Assembly: GCA_902388455.1 (NCBI GenBank) | Contig: CABMPD010000015.1 | Coordinates: forward strand, 9,595 to 73,594 | Direction: 5' to 3' | DNA from: an uncultured Alistipes sp. | GTDB lineage: Bacteria; Bacteroidota; Bacteroidia; Bacteroidales; UBA932 | Length of the DNA stretch: 64,000 nt | Shown here: positions 25,892 to 35,092 of the stretch, piece by piece | How positions within the stretch are numbered: the first letter of the stretch is position 1 | Layout of the letters: the number at the start of each line of letters is the position of its first letter | Translations under genes and position numbers: made by a program | The notes under the pieces: model-generated | Told to the model about the DNA's origin: nothing | The model's database searches: none | The model's input: only the letters and a program-made list of their open reading frames with translations

Positions 25892-27317
25892 CGAACACCT
25901 CCGCCTGATAAACGTACAGGTCCGCATCCTTCCACCCGTTCCAGCCGATTCCGGCCTTGTCCCGGGCACAGTGTCCCAAGAACTCCTCCTTGGTCCAGCC
26001 GGTCTCGTCCGCTACCTGCGGCAGGAAGGTCCCGCTGCGACCGTCCTTGACCATCAGCACCCCATCCCGCCCGAGCACCAGCTCGTCCGGCGAGGATATC
26101 TGCCTCAACGGAGACAGTACCGATATCTCGATATGCACCTGTTCCAGTTCCTCTCTGGTCAGCGGCCGGAACCTGTCATCCTCAAAGGCCGCAGCCCTGG
26201 CCATCTCCGCGACAGTCTTATACAACGGTCTGACGCCCACTATATTGCCGATACATCCGCGAAGCCGCCCATGCAGATGCAGGGTAACGAAAGCCCCGCA
26301 CTCCGCCTTGAGCGTCTGCGTCAGCTGAGTGTCGGACGGTAGCCAGTACTTACCGTCAAAAGCCGTCTCAATACTCCGCCGGGCCGTCTCCAGCAGCACC
26401 TCCCGTTCCTCGGCAGTCAGGGAGAATCCCCCCGAGGCCCCGGTATTCTTTTCCGCACCTTTCTTATACACCACTGAAAACGCATGATACCCCACCACTT
26501 CGCTCTTGTCCCCATAGACCGCCGCATCACCGGAATTACGGTAATCCAGATGTCTGATTTCCAGATCTTCCCGTCCCTCCATCATCATCAGCAGAGCCGC
26601 AATGGGCAGCTGGCCGCAGGCACTTGTCGCCAGATTCGGCACCTTCGCGCGGGCATTGTCCAGCAGAACATCCAGGAAGCGGTCCACCGACCCGGAAGCG
26701 ATGGCCTCGCCCGTAGCCCCGTCCACCCTGCAGGCATCCTCGTAGGAAGGGTAATGGGAAAAATCGCTGCTGATCACAAAGAGGTTGTCCTCATTCATAT
26801 AAGGCCCGAGCACCCGGGCAATCCTCCGCAGTCCCCCGCCGTCGACCGAACCTATTATTATAGGTACAATAGGCGGAGTCTCCCGCAGTCTCTCCTGCAG
26901 GAAGGGCAGCTGCACCTCCAGGCAGTGCTCCCGCACATGCGCATTGTGGAAATCCCGGAAAATGGAATCCGCCCCGATGAGCTCGAAGCCCGCCTCAGTA
27001 TCCACCCTCAACCGCCCTATAGGGGTCTCATACCAGTCGCACTCCACATCCACGGAAGCGCCCCGGAAGGCCTCCCGGTGACTTGGGCCGATGAGGAAGA
27101 CACGCTCATACCTCTCCGCCGGGGCTATGGAAGCATACGCCTCCGCAGCCACCGCTCCCGAGAACACATACCCCGCATGGGGCACAATCACCGCCTGCAC
27201 CCGTCCTTGAGGCCGGGCGGAAGCACTGTCCAGAAAGCCGTCCACGACAGCCTTCAACGTATCCGCATCTGACGGATAGAACTGTCCGGCCACCGCCGGA
27301 GAATGAATATTCATCAT
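25881..27317 (-). CDS. AmmeMemoRadiSam proteins B and A fused (Memo domain + AMMECR1 domain)
   Basis: About 478 residues. The frame can be opened at 27422, but a -7 promoter box lies inside that extension and the family begins at the ATG pair at 27317/27314 (MNIHSPAVAGQFYP), so I use 27317. The first ~270 residues are the Memo-like class II dioxygenase fold: HAGYVFSGAVAAEAY, GPSHREAF, and FVISSDFSHYP with metal-binding-type histidines. The last ~190 are AMMECR1, with GAFVTLHLHGRLRGCIGN. In many genomes these are separate genes; here they are one chain. The radical SAM partner follows with an 11-bp overlap. The three-part system is widespread, but its substrate is not established. Confidence 0.88.
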   Translation of the reverse strand: MMNIHSPAVAGQFYPSDADTLKAVVDGFLDSASARPQGRVQAVIVPHAGYVFSGAVAAEAYASIAPAERYERVFLIGPSHREAFRGASVDVECDWYETPIGRLRVDTEAGFELIGADSIFRDFHNAHVREHCLEVQLPFLQERLRETPPIVPIIIGSVDGGGLRRIARVLGPYMNEDNLFVISSDFSHYPSYEDACRVDGATGEAIASGSVDRFLDVLLDNARAKVPNLATSACGQLPIAALLMMMEGREDLEIRHLDYRNSGDAAVYGDKSEVVGYHAFSVVYKKGAEKNTGASGGFSLTAEEREVLLETARRSIETAFDGKYWLPSDTQLTQTLKAECGAFVTLHLHGRLRGCIGNIVGVRPLYKTVAEMARAAAFEDDRFRPLTREELEQVHIEISVLSPLRQISSPDELVLGRDGVLMVKDGRSGTFLPQVADETGWTKEEFLGHCARDKAGIGWNGWKDADLYVYQAEVFDER

Positions 27318-27367
27318 AACGCTCAATAATATCGGAAGTAGAATTATCATCACAAGAGTATCAAATT

Positions 27368-27375
27368 CAAATATA
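27368..27375 (-). promoter_or_regulatory. -7 box of the Memo-AMMECR1 gene
   Basis: Minus strand TATATTTG, 50 bp upstream of the chosen ATG at 27317. Its place within the longer open frame supports the later start. No good TTG box is seen at 19-21 bp. Confidence 0.4.
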
Positions 27376-27559
27376 GAAAATATAATGGTAGAATGCTCTT
27401 TTTTAAAACAAATATTTTTCAAGGAACATGAAAGTAAAAATTATTTGGAATGACATGACAATCAATCTATTCGCAAAGCAAGAATTATTTAAAAATTTAT
27501 AAAAAGTATTCAGAATAAGATTTGTACGATTGTTGTTTTTCTTTTACCTCATCACGATG

Positions 27560-27567
27560 TAGTTTTG
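27560..27567 (+). promoter_or_regulatory. -7 box of the fimbrial operon
   Basis: TAGTTTTG matches TAnnTTTG, 56 bp upstream of the chosen ATG at 27624. The nearest TTG (27533-27535) is 24 bp away, longer than ideal. The surrounding stretch 27318-27623 is AT-rich and, apart from these two divergent promoter boxes, shows nothing I can name. Confidence 0.4.
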
Positions 27568-27623
27568 CATCCGAAGCCGTCCCTGGCTGCGGGCACCATT
27601 TATTAACTTTTAAATATTGTTGT

Positions 27624-28688
27624 ATGAAAAACATTTGTAAAATGACTGCCGGGACACTGTGTGCAGCAGTCCTGACAACAGGGTTCTCATCCTGCCAACC
27701 TCAGACATGTGTTACCTGTGAAGAAGACGGCCAGCCGGCAGTTCTCACCATCAGCCTGGCATCAGGCATCACGAAATCCGTATCCGCACAGACTCAGGAA
27801 CAGGATAACACTATTAATACCTTAGATGTGTTTATATTCCGCGATGGAGATGCTTCTGCTGCAGACTATCAGAAACTTGACACATACAAGCGTTTTGAAG
27901 GGGATGCTCTTGCAGATCTGACTCTGTCAACTACAACCGGAGCAAAACTGATCTGCGTCATAGCCAATTCCAATATCAGCACCTATGCCGGTATTACTAA
28001 TCTCCAGGCATTCAGGGCACTCACTTCTACTCTAGCCGATGAGACCCTGGCAGATTTTACTATGTACGGAGAAGCTAAGCAGACATTGGGAGTTACATCT
28101 TCCGTGTCGATACTCCTGACCAGAATGATCTCAAGAGTGGCTGTCACATCCATAAAAACGAAGTTCGACGGAACCCCGTATGCCGGCATGACGCTATCCA
28201 ACTGCAAGTTGTTTTTAATCAATGTTCACGGAGAAAAACTGATATACAACGGGAATTCTTTGGAAACCCCTTTGATACTCAATAACGGCAGCTTGGTGGG
28301 AGAAGATGTCAACAGTACGGAAGAGGCCGGTCTGCTGATGGACAATATTACGGAGGTTATCACAGGAGAAGCATATAGTACAGCACACTACCTGTACTGC
28401 TATTCCAACGAGACTGACGACATAACATCTTCTACCAAACTGGTACTGCAGGCAGATCTTGACGGCATAACCTATTATTATCCTATCCCTGTGAACCAGG
28501 CCGGTTATGGATATACAGGCAGCAACAGCCATTACGGAATCCGCAGAAACACTGCATACTCTTACAGCATAACCGTAACAAGGCCCGGTTCTTTGGATCC
28601 CGACACTCCTGTAGTACCTGGTATGCTGGAGCTCTCAATAGAAATAGCAGACTGGACAGTCATTCCCAGTTTTGAAAAGGTATTCTAA
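27624..28688 (+). CDS. FimA/Mfa1-like fimbrial subunit lipoprotein
   Basis: A 354-residue lipoprotein, started at the ATG at 27624 (MKNICKMTAGTLC); the open frame from 27522 has a cysteine-rich leader unlike any signal peptide. The lipobox is near GFSSC, with Cys at about residue 24. The body shows P_gingi_FimA features: INTLDVFIFRDGD near the N-terminus, LICVIANSN, SVSILLTRMISRVAVTSI in the middle, and a C-terminal strand LSIEIADWTVIPSF expected to donate in polymerisation. Such subunits are exported as lipoproteins, cleaved by an arginine/lysine protease and polymerised by strand exchange. It heads a three-gene operon. Adhesive function is inferred. Confidence 0.8.
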   Translation: MKNICKMTAGTLCAAVLTTGFSSCQPQTCVTCEEDGQPAVLTISLASGITKSVSAQTQEQDNTINTLDVFIFRDGDASAADYQKLDTYKRFEGDALADLTLSTTTGAKLICVIANSNISTYAGITNLQAFRALTSTLADETLADFTMYGEAKQTLGVTSSVSILLTRMISRVAVTSIKTKFDGTPYAGMTLSNCKLFLINVHGEKLIYNGNSLETPLILNNGSLVGEDVNSTEEAGLLMDNITEVITGEAYSTAHYLYCYSNETDDITSSTKLVLQADLDGITYYYPIPVNQAGYGYTGSNSHYGIRRNTAYSYSITVTRPGSLDPDTPVVPGMLELSIEIADWTVIPSFEKVF

Positions 28689-28699
28689 CTTCCACTGCC

Positions 28700-29506
28700 A
28701 TGAAGCTGAAGGTGATGCTGCTTGTCATCGCATCTCTTACAGCCGCGCAGTCATGTATATTCGAGAACAGGGAGGATTGTCCTGTATACCTTACACTTGA
28801 CTTTTCTGGAGTTCCTGATGAGGTAGGACATATCCGACTTATCCTGAAACATGAGAACAATAGTTTGATCTATGATACGGTAGACCGGGAAGATTTCGGA
28901 AACGTTTACGAAATCCCTGTACAGAAAGGGAATTTCCAAATAGCGGCGTTCGGCAATATTCAGAGCATGGTGTATAATAACGGCTACACTGTACAGACAG
29001 GCGGACAGGCGGACAATCTATACACATGCTTCTTCCCGGCAGCCTATTACGGTGATCTCGCAAGGGACACTCTGACCCTTCTGAAAGATAACATCGGGCT
29101 GCATATCAGAATCCTAGGCCAAGCATCGGATCCGGACAGCATATATGTCCGCATAGAATCAACATCTGTAGGCTATGATTTGAACGGAGATATTATAGCC
29201 GGAGTCTACAGACACGTACCCGTGGCTGCGCATCAGCCGGAAGAAGATGCCGAATATTTTGAGTTCTCCTCCCGTATTCTTAGACAGAGAGACGAGAACC
29301 TTACACTACACATCTGCGCTGTTGGAGACAGTACAGAATTTACGATTACCAGCATATCGCTGGCCTCGAGCCTTAAAGAGGCCGGCATAAGTATGGACGA
29401 TAAAGGATTGAGCGATGTCTACCTGACTGTGGATCATGCACATTCATCTATGTCTGTCAGTCCGGTTGATTGGAACGATAATGGTCACGTTGAAATTGAA
29501 TTATGA
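28700..29506 (+). CDS. FimB/Mfa2-type fimbrial anchor lipoprotein
   Basis: A 268-residue lipoprotein with signal MKLKVMLLVIASLTAAQSC (lipid Cys19), followed by the family mark IFENREDCPVYLTLDFSG. Mfa2/FimB proteins anchor the fimbrial shaft in the outer membrane and limit its length. The motif WNDNGHVEIEL near the end is where Mfa2-like proteins close. It starts 11 bp after the subunit gene and overlaps the tip gene by 4 bp (ATGA), so the three are co-translated. Confidence 0.82.
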   Translation: MKLKVMLLVIASLTAAQSCIFENREDCPVYLTLDFSGVPDEVGHIRLILKHENNSLIYDTVDREDFGNVYEIPVQKGNFQIAAFGNIQSMVYNNGYTVQTGGQADNLYTCFFPAAYYGDLARDTLTLLKDNIGLHIRILGQASDPDSIYVRIESTSVGYDLNGDIIAGVYRHVPVAAHQPEEDAEYFEFSSRILRQRDENLTLHICAVGDSTEFTITSISLASSLKEAGISMDDKGLSDVYLTVDHAHSSMSVSPVDWNDNGHVEIEL

Positions 29507-32502
29507 TGAGAGAGACATTTTTATTATTAATGACCATCATGGTGTTCTGTACTTCATGCGAGAAGAACAGAAAGATTGTGAATACACCTGACGGCAGCAT
29601 AGCATTCAGCATTGTTGTGGAAGAGAACACACGTACCAAAACGGCTCCTGTTGTCAGTGAGGAAGGTATAAGCAATATAAATATCTTTCTGTACAATCGT
29701 TTAGGCAAACTGGAATCTTACTGCTATATCGACAGCTGGGATGGACAGGAAAGTATTCCTTTGGGCATTAATTCGGGGACAGAATATTCCATTTATGCTA
29801 TTGCCAATACCGGAGATCTCACCGGCCTGCCTGAAATAACGGAACAGGCCGGTATTGAATCTCTGGTATGGACTGCCGGTTCTCCGGACGATATTGTCAA
29901 TGACGCAGGGGCAATCCCCATGTCATGTTGCCTGCCTTTGAAGAAGTATGATGACGGGGCAAGTGTTACTCTGAAACTTCAGCGCCTACTTTCCAAATTC
30001 AGGATTATCGCAGATATTTCGGGGTTGAACGATGATGTTGAGCTCTTTAACATCAAGCAGGTAAGACTCAAGAATATGAACTCTTCAGTCCGTTATTTCG
30101 GGATCAGCAGGGCGGAATCATCGGAACAGGTATTCAAGGACGGCACCAGTATTGAGGGGAATGGACTGAGTACCCTGTTCACGCAAGGTGTGGACTTCTA
30201 TCTGACAGAGAATGCACAAGGCGATCTTCTGTCCGACAACATCAATGAGCAGACCCACATTCCACCATCGCCTTATGACGGGCTGTGCACGTACGTTGAG
30301 TTTGTAGTAGATTACAGAAACTCCGAGCACTACAACGACAGCCTGGTATACCGCTACTATCTGCATGACGGACGATATCTGGACAATTTTGATGTCCTCC
30401 GCAATACGATGTATACCTGCCTGACATCTTTCACAGGCTCGGGTATCAATGAGAACACATGGAGAATCGATGTGTCCGGTATGAAAGATCTGGTTACAGG
30501 CATATCTGTCACACCTGACACTCATACATTTAGGGAAAAAGGTGAGACTATGCAGTATACCGTTACAGTAACTCCTGCGTCAGCAGAGAATCCCTCAGTA
30601 AGATGGCTGTCCGACAACGAAGATGTCGCAACTGTCAGTCCGGACGGTACAGTTACTGCTGTAGGAGACGGAACATGCAGTATCATAGCCATGGCACAGG
30701 ACGGCAGCGGAGTCTCAGGATCTGCAAAAGCCGTTGTTGATACTTACAAAGAACCGTCTTCTGTTACTGTATCCCCGGATAAAGCCGAAATGTATGTCGG
30801 AGAGACTGTTGCCCTTAGTGCATTGGTCCTGCCTGAGGATGCTGAGGACAGGAGCGTCACATGGATATCTTCTGACCCTTCTACTGCGTCTGTCTCTGAA
30901 GACGGTATTGTAAAGGCATTGATGACAGGAACGGTGTATATCATTGTCTCGACGGATGCAAACTCGTTAAAAGACACTGCGGAGATTATCATACATGATA
31001 AGATTTTCATAATTAACGAATTTCCGGATGTCCTTTACCCTAACTACAATTCTCCTGTTAAAATACCTTATCGTGCTGAACCGTCCGGAACACCCTCATT
31101 CAATATTACAGTCAATTCGGGAGACGCATCCGGAGCATCTGTCTCAGGAGATGTCCTCACAGCATCGAATCCAGGTATAAAAGGAGGTGAGATAGGAACA
31201 TATACCTTGAGTGCAACTGTCAACGGCATTACTTCCAGCAGGGATTTTTCTGTCAATGCAGGAAGCATTGTCCTGTCCTCCAACATTACCGCAGTATATC
31301 CAGATTATCCGACTCGACTCACAATCAAGGAATTATCCCCGTCAGACATCGGTGTGTCATGGTCTTCTTCCGATCCTGAAATAGTCAGTATCAACAGCAC
31401 CGGTATGATTCTCCCAAAAAAATTAGGCAGTTGTACTATAAAAGCCAGAACCGCATCAGGGGCATACGATGAGGTTCGAGTCAATGTTACAGCGCCGTCA
31501 ATTATACTTGCCGATACTATTATCCGCATCTATGAGGGTAATAATCTTAAACTGTCGGCCGGCACATTCCCTGAACTGGACTATGAATTGGAGTATTCCG
31601 TTATAAGCGGGGAAGAATATGTTTCAATATCAGGTAACACTCTCACAGGACTCAAACGTACGCCTGTCCGTCAATATGCGATGATACAAGTGCGCTACAA
31701 GAAATTCCCCAATATTTACAAGACTGCAGAGGTTATGGTGATGCCATGCCTGAATGCTTCCATTACTGGAAATGACCGAATGGTAAATACTTTCGGCCAT
31801 ATATCTGTAGGGAACTTTTCTGGAAACGTAAGCACCTATATCAGATTGCAGGTTTTCCAAGCCCCTCATGTGGATATAATTTGGGAAATTATTGACAAAG
31901 AAGGGAATGTCTGTACCAATGACTTCGAGATGACTCAGGAATATGTCCTGTTACCGATTACCCGCGCTGCAAATGGAGAGTTCACCATAACCGGATGGGA
32001 TCAGAGCCGTACTTTTAGGACTGATGCTTTAAAATTCTCGGTATATCAGCTGTTGTCCTATGAAGTCGGATTGGGCGAATATTCTTTATTACAGGTAGGA
32101 AATGTCTCTTACTATATAGTTTCGCTATTTGCACGTTGGCGCTCGGATTCTTGGAGTTTTCTATCTGAGACGGAGAAAAAGGCCATGAGCGAAATTAAAC
32201 TGATTACTCATAATCCGGAATACAGTGACTTTTACAGCATCTGTCCTATAGACGAAAAGGAACTATTCATAGAGGATTATCAGACAAATATCCGCAGAAC
32301 ACCGGCAGGTGTGGTCGGCGACCTGCGTTGGCTGTCACCCCTAAGCTGGATCAGGCTTGATATGAGTCCGTCCCCAGAATCCACTCAAGGCATTACAGGT
32401 AGTTATTTTATTTTCAATCAGGAGGATAATGGAATAGAAGGATACTACTATATCAAGCAGCACAGCAATGAGCTGTTCAACCTGATAGATTTCGGTAATT
32501 GA
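29503..32502 (+). CDS. large fimbrial tip-like lipoprotein with BIG2 Ig-like repeats (DUF4906-like)
   Basis: A 999-residue lipoprotein; signal ends VFCTSC (Cys19). Residues about 30-320 look like a DUF4906/fimbrillin N-terminal module: ISNINIFLYNRLGKLES, YSIYAIANTGDL, LLSKFRIIADISGL. Then BIG2 repeats begin: VTGISVTPDTHTF with VATVSPDGTVTAVGDGTCS (about 335-420), a second with SVTVSPDKAEMYVGETV and VSEDGIVKALMTGT (about 425-500), a weaker pair to about 700, and a unique C-terminal domain of about 270 residues. The large size and last place in the operon fit a tip adhesin. The ligand is unknown. Confidence 0.75.
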   Translation: MMRETFLLLMTIMVFCTSCEKNRKIVNTPDGSIAFSIVVEENTRTKTAPVVSEEGISNINIFLYNRLGKLESYCYIDSWDGQESIPLGINSGTEYSIYAIANTGDLTGLPEITEQAGIESLVWTAGSPDDIVNDAGAIPMSCCLPLKKYDDGASVTLKLQRLLSKFRIIADISGLNDDVELFNIKQVRLKNMNSSVRYFGISRAESSEQVFKDGTSIEGNGLSTLFTQGVDFYLTENAQGDLLSDNINEQTHIPPSPYDGLCTYVEFVVDYRNSEHYNDSLVYRYYLHDGRYLDNFDVLRNTMYTCLTSFTGSGINENTWRIDVSGMKDLVTGISVTPDTHTFREKGETMQYTVTVTPASAENPSVRWLSDNEDVATVSPDGTVTAVGDGTCSIIAMAQDGSGVSGSAKAVVDTYKEPSSVTVSPDKAEMYVGETVALSALVLPEDAEDRSVTWISSDPSTASVSEDGIVKALMTGTVYIIVSTDANSLKDTAEIIIHDKIFIINEFPDVLYPNYNSPVKIPYRAEPSGTPSFNITVNSGDASGASVSGDVLTASNPGIKGGEIGTYTLSATVNGITSSRDFSVNAGSIVLSSNITAVYPDYPTRLTIKELSPSDIGVSWSSSDPEIVSINSTGMILPKKLGSCTIKARTASGAYDEVRVNVTAPSIILADTIIRIYEGNNLKLSAGTFPELDYELEYSVISGEEYVSISGNTLTGLKRTPVRQYAMIQVRYKKFPNIYKTAEVMVMPCLNASITGNDRMVNTFGHISVGNFSGNVSTYIRLQVFQAPHVDIIWEIIDKEGNVCTNDFEMTQEYVLLPITRAANGEFTITGWDQSRTFRTDALKFSVYQLLSYEVGLGEYSLLQVGNVSYYIVSLFARWRSDSWSFLSETEKKAMSEIKLITHNPEYSDFYSICPIDEKELFIEDYQTNIRRTPAGVVGDLRWLSPLSWIRLDMSPSPESTQGITGSYFIFNQEDNGIEGYYYIKQHSNELFNLIDFGN

Positions 32503-32541
32503 TGTTGACGGGCATTTGGTACAATAAGGAATAGTTTGTAT

Positions 32542-32549
32542 TATATTTG
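32542..32549 (+). promoter_or_regulatory. -7 box of the M28 peptidase gene
   Basis: TATATTTG, 29 bp upstream of the ATG at 32579; a TTTG at 32515-32518 is 23 bp away, slightly long. This would make the peptidase a separate transcript from the fimbrial operon. Confidence 0.4.
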
Positions 32550-32578
32550 AGATGTAATTTGAATTAAAATTTTAACTT

Positions 32579-34237
32579 ATGAGATTTACATTTTCCAAAT
32601 TTTTAACTGCCTCGGCAGCACTTATGGTATTGCCGTTGTCTGCAGCAGCATCTATTCCCAAAGGAAATGATCCGATAGTTCAAAAAGTAATCAGCATCGC
32701 AGCAGAAGACAATCAGACTATGGACCATCTCGATATAGTTACCAACCGTTTCGGTGGCCGTCCCCTGGGATCGGACGCATACACCCATGCCACGGACTGG
32801 GCCGTGCATATGTTCGAACAGTGGGGACTGGAAGTACATAAAGAGTATGCGGGTGAACTGTCCGTAGGTTTCAACAGAGGCCCCTGGTTCGGACGCATGA
32901 TCAACGGCAACGAGACCCTTCACTTCACTACACCGGCCTTTACGGCAGGTACCAAGGGAGTACAGAGGGGGCACGTGGTCCTGGAGCCCAGGACAAAGGC
33001 TGAATTCGAGAGGATGAAGCAGACAATCAACGGAGCCTGGGTACTCATCGGCGGTACCAGCAAAGGCTGGCCCATCGACTATTCCGAGCGGGGTGATGCC
33101 CGCAGAGCTGAGATTATCGCGCAGAACGACTCCATCTCTGCACTGAACGCGGAGATACGCAGCTACAACCGCGGCGTCTTCTCTCAGAGAAGAGACCTCG
33201 AGAGGCAGTTGCAGACTGCTTCCGGCAGACAGGCCGTCAAGATTAAGGCTCAGATAGATGCTCTTCAGGAAAAAAAGCTAATCCCTCTTATTGAGGAGCC
33301 GGCTCTGTTCTACCGCGAAATGCTTGAGGCCGGGGCACTGGGACTGATACAGTCCGCCCCCGTACCCATTACGACCCTATACGACAGGGCCAACATCGAT
33401 GACGGCTATATGATATGGGACAACCTTCCCACTCTTCCGGACATAAAACTGGATTTCAGGCAGTATGAAAAAATTAAGGAAATGGTGGAGCTCCGGGAAT
33501 ACGTGGAGCTGGAGTTCGACATCCGCAACCATTTCTACATGGGTCCTGTTCCGTACTACAACGTAGTGGCTGTGCTGCCCGGCACCGAATATCCGGACGA
33601 ATATGTCATCTGCGGCGGTCATCTGGACAGTTATGATGCAGCCACGGGCGGAGTGGACTGCGGTACCGGTATTGCGCCCACAATGGAGGCGGCCCGACTG
33701 CTGGCTGAGGCTGGAGCAAAACCCAAGCGCTCCATAGTATTCGCTTTATGGGCAGGTGAGGAATTCGGGCTGCTCGGCTCTAAAGCCTGGGTGGAGTCGC
33801 ATCCGGACAAACTCCCCAACGTCATCAACTACTTCAACCGTGACGGAGGCCCTACGGTAGCCAACAGCATGTCGGTACCTCAAGAGTGGTACGATGCCCT
33901 GGAACCTGTCTGTGAACCGCTCGAAGATCTGGATCCAAGATTTCCCTTTACACTGAGAGTCAATGACCGGTATCCGATGGAAATTCCCGAGAAAGCCGGC
34001 GGTTCCGACCACGCCTACTTCATGATGAGCGGAGTGCCCGTAATCAGCTTCGGCACCGGCGACCCTCTCGGATACAACTTCAGCTACGGCGAGATCTGGC
34101 ACACTGACCGCGACCTCTACACCAAGAGCATTCCCGAGTACATGGAGCACACCTCCATCGTGAACGCCATCGTCCTCTGGGGTATCGCCAACCTGCCTGA
34201 GAAACTGCCCGCCAGCGCTGTCTACATCCAGGAATAA
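32579..34237 (+). CDS. secreted M28-family zinc peptidase
   Basis: A 552-residue exported metallopeptidase; signal peptide about 1-24 (ending SAAAS). A PA-like insert lies around 150-280 and includes a charged helix of about 50 residues (near 180-225). The M28 core is complete: GGHLDSYD (His, about 347), GVDCGTG (bridging Asp, about 359), WAGEEFGLLGS (catalytic Glu then metal Glu, about 392), NRDGGPT (Asp, about 421) and GSDHAYF (His, about 478). Members are aminopeptidases or carboxypeptidases, so it likely trims peptides in the periplasm or outside. It has its own promoter and a strong terminator. Confidence 0.9.
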   Translation: MRFTFSKFLTASAALMVLPLSAAASIPKGNDPIVQKVISIAAEDNQTMDHLDIVTNRFGGRPLGSDAYTHATDWAVHMFEQWGLEVHKEYAGELSVGFNRGPWFGRMINGNETLHFTTPAFTAGTKGVQRGHVVLEPRTKAEFERMKQTINGAWVLIGGTSKGWPIDYSERGDARRAEIIAQNDSISALNAEIRSYNRGVFSQRRDLERQLQTASGRQAVKIKAQIDALQEKKLIPLIEEPALFYREMLEAGALGLIQSAPVPITTLYDRANIDDGYMIWDNLPTLPDIKLDFRQYEKIKEMVELREYVELEFDIRNHFYMGPVPYYNVVAVLPGTEYPDEYVICGGHLDSYDAATGGVDCGTGIAPTMEAARLLAEAGAKPKRSIVFALWAGEEFGLLGSKAWVESHPDKLPNVINYFNRDGGPTVANSMSVPQEWYDALEPVCEPLEDLDPRFPFTLRVNDRYPMEIPEKAGGSDHAYFMMSGVPVISFGTGDPLGYNFSYGEIWHTDRDLYTKSIPEYMEHTSIVNAIVLWGIANLPEKLPASAVYIQE

Positions 34238-34257
34238 AACATAATTACCTATAACAG

Positions 34258-34295
34258 AAAGAGGTATGTCGTAATGAGCGGCATACCTCTTTTTT
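34258..34295 (+). terminator. rho-independent terminator between M28 peptidase and rlmB
   Basis: An 11-bp stem (AAAGAGGTATG at 34258-34268, complement at 34282-34292) with a 13-nt loop and a run of six T to 34295. It lies 20 bp after the peptidase stop; the converging rlmB transcript could use the reverse direction too. Confidence 0.8.
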
Positions 34296-34318
34296 ATGAC
34301 TCATTCAGTCCGGGCGGC

Positions 34319-35074
34319 TTATTTCTGCCTCTGCCGTACCGCCTCGAAAAGCATGAGGGATGCGGCCACCGACACGTTCAGAGAGCCTATATCCCCGCGC
34401 ATGGGGATTCTGGCCTGCACGTCGCAGAGAGCCAGCACCGACGAGGAGATACCCTTACCTTCGGAGCCCATGACGAATGCCGTGGGCCTGGTCATATCCA
34501 CTCCATAAATCATCCCCTCGGCCTTCTCGGTGGCGGCCACTATCTGAAAGCCCTTCTCCTTGAGGTAGTACAGGGGTATGCGCAGATTCTTGCACTTGGA
34601 GACACCGATGCGGAGCAGGGCGCCGGCCGAGGCCTTGACACCATCGGCATTGATGGCTGCACCGCCCTTTGCAGGAAGGATAATGCCCCCCGCTCCGGCA
34701 CATTCGGCACTGCGGGCTATTGCCCCCAGATTGCGCACGTCGCTCACTCCGTCGAGGAGGACAAAAACCGGGGCCGGGTCTTTCTGGAAGGCCCTCTCCA
34801 CCATTTCCTCCAGCGGCATGTAGTCGATCTGCGGCAAATATGCCACCACTCCCTGATTCCGACCTCCGCGGAAGCGGGCCAGGCGCTCGGCCGGCACGAA
34901 CTGGAACGGTATGCCGCGGCTGTCCAGTTCGGTGAGAAGCTGGCGGAACTGCTGCCCCTCCAGTCCTTGCTTCAGCAGCACTTTTTCTATCTGTCTTCCG
35001 GACAGGACGGCCTCCAGGACGGGGTGCATCCCGTAGAGGTGGTATCCGGTATCCTTTTTCTCGGTATTTTCCAT
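34319..35074 (-). CDS. rlmB: 23S rRNA (guanosine-2'-O)-methyltransferase RlmB-like (SpoU family)
   Basis: A 251-residue SpoU/TrmH-family knotted methyltransferase. An N-terminal SpoU substrate-binding domain (YHLYGMHPVLEAVLSGR) is followed by the three SpoU motifs: DGVSDVRNLGAIARSAECAG (about 107-126), FVMGSEGKGIS (about 198-208) and IPMRGDIGSLNVSVAASL (about 222-239). RlmB methylates G2251 in the ribosomal peptidyl-transferase loop. The family contains close relatives acting on other rRNA or tRNA sites, so the exact target is not proven. Last gene of the valS-tat-abcF run, 18 bp after the ABC-F gene. Confidence 0.87.
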   Translation of the reverse strand: MENTEKKDTGYHLYGMHPVLEAVLSGRQIEKVLLKQGLEGQQFRQLLTELDSRGIPFQFVPAERLARFRGGRNQGVVAYLPQIDYMPLEEMVERAFQKDPAPVFVLLDGVSDVRNLGAIARSAECAGAGGIILPAKGGAAINADGVKASAGALLRIGVSKCKNLRIPLYYLKEKGFQIVAATEKAEGMIYGVDMTRPTAFVMGSEGKGISSSVLALCDVQARIPMRGDIGSLNVSVAASLMLFEAVRQRQK

Positions 35075-35092
35075 ATTGTCTTGCGTTTATTT

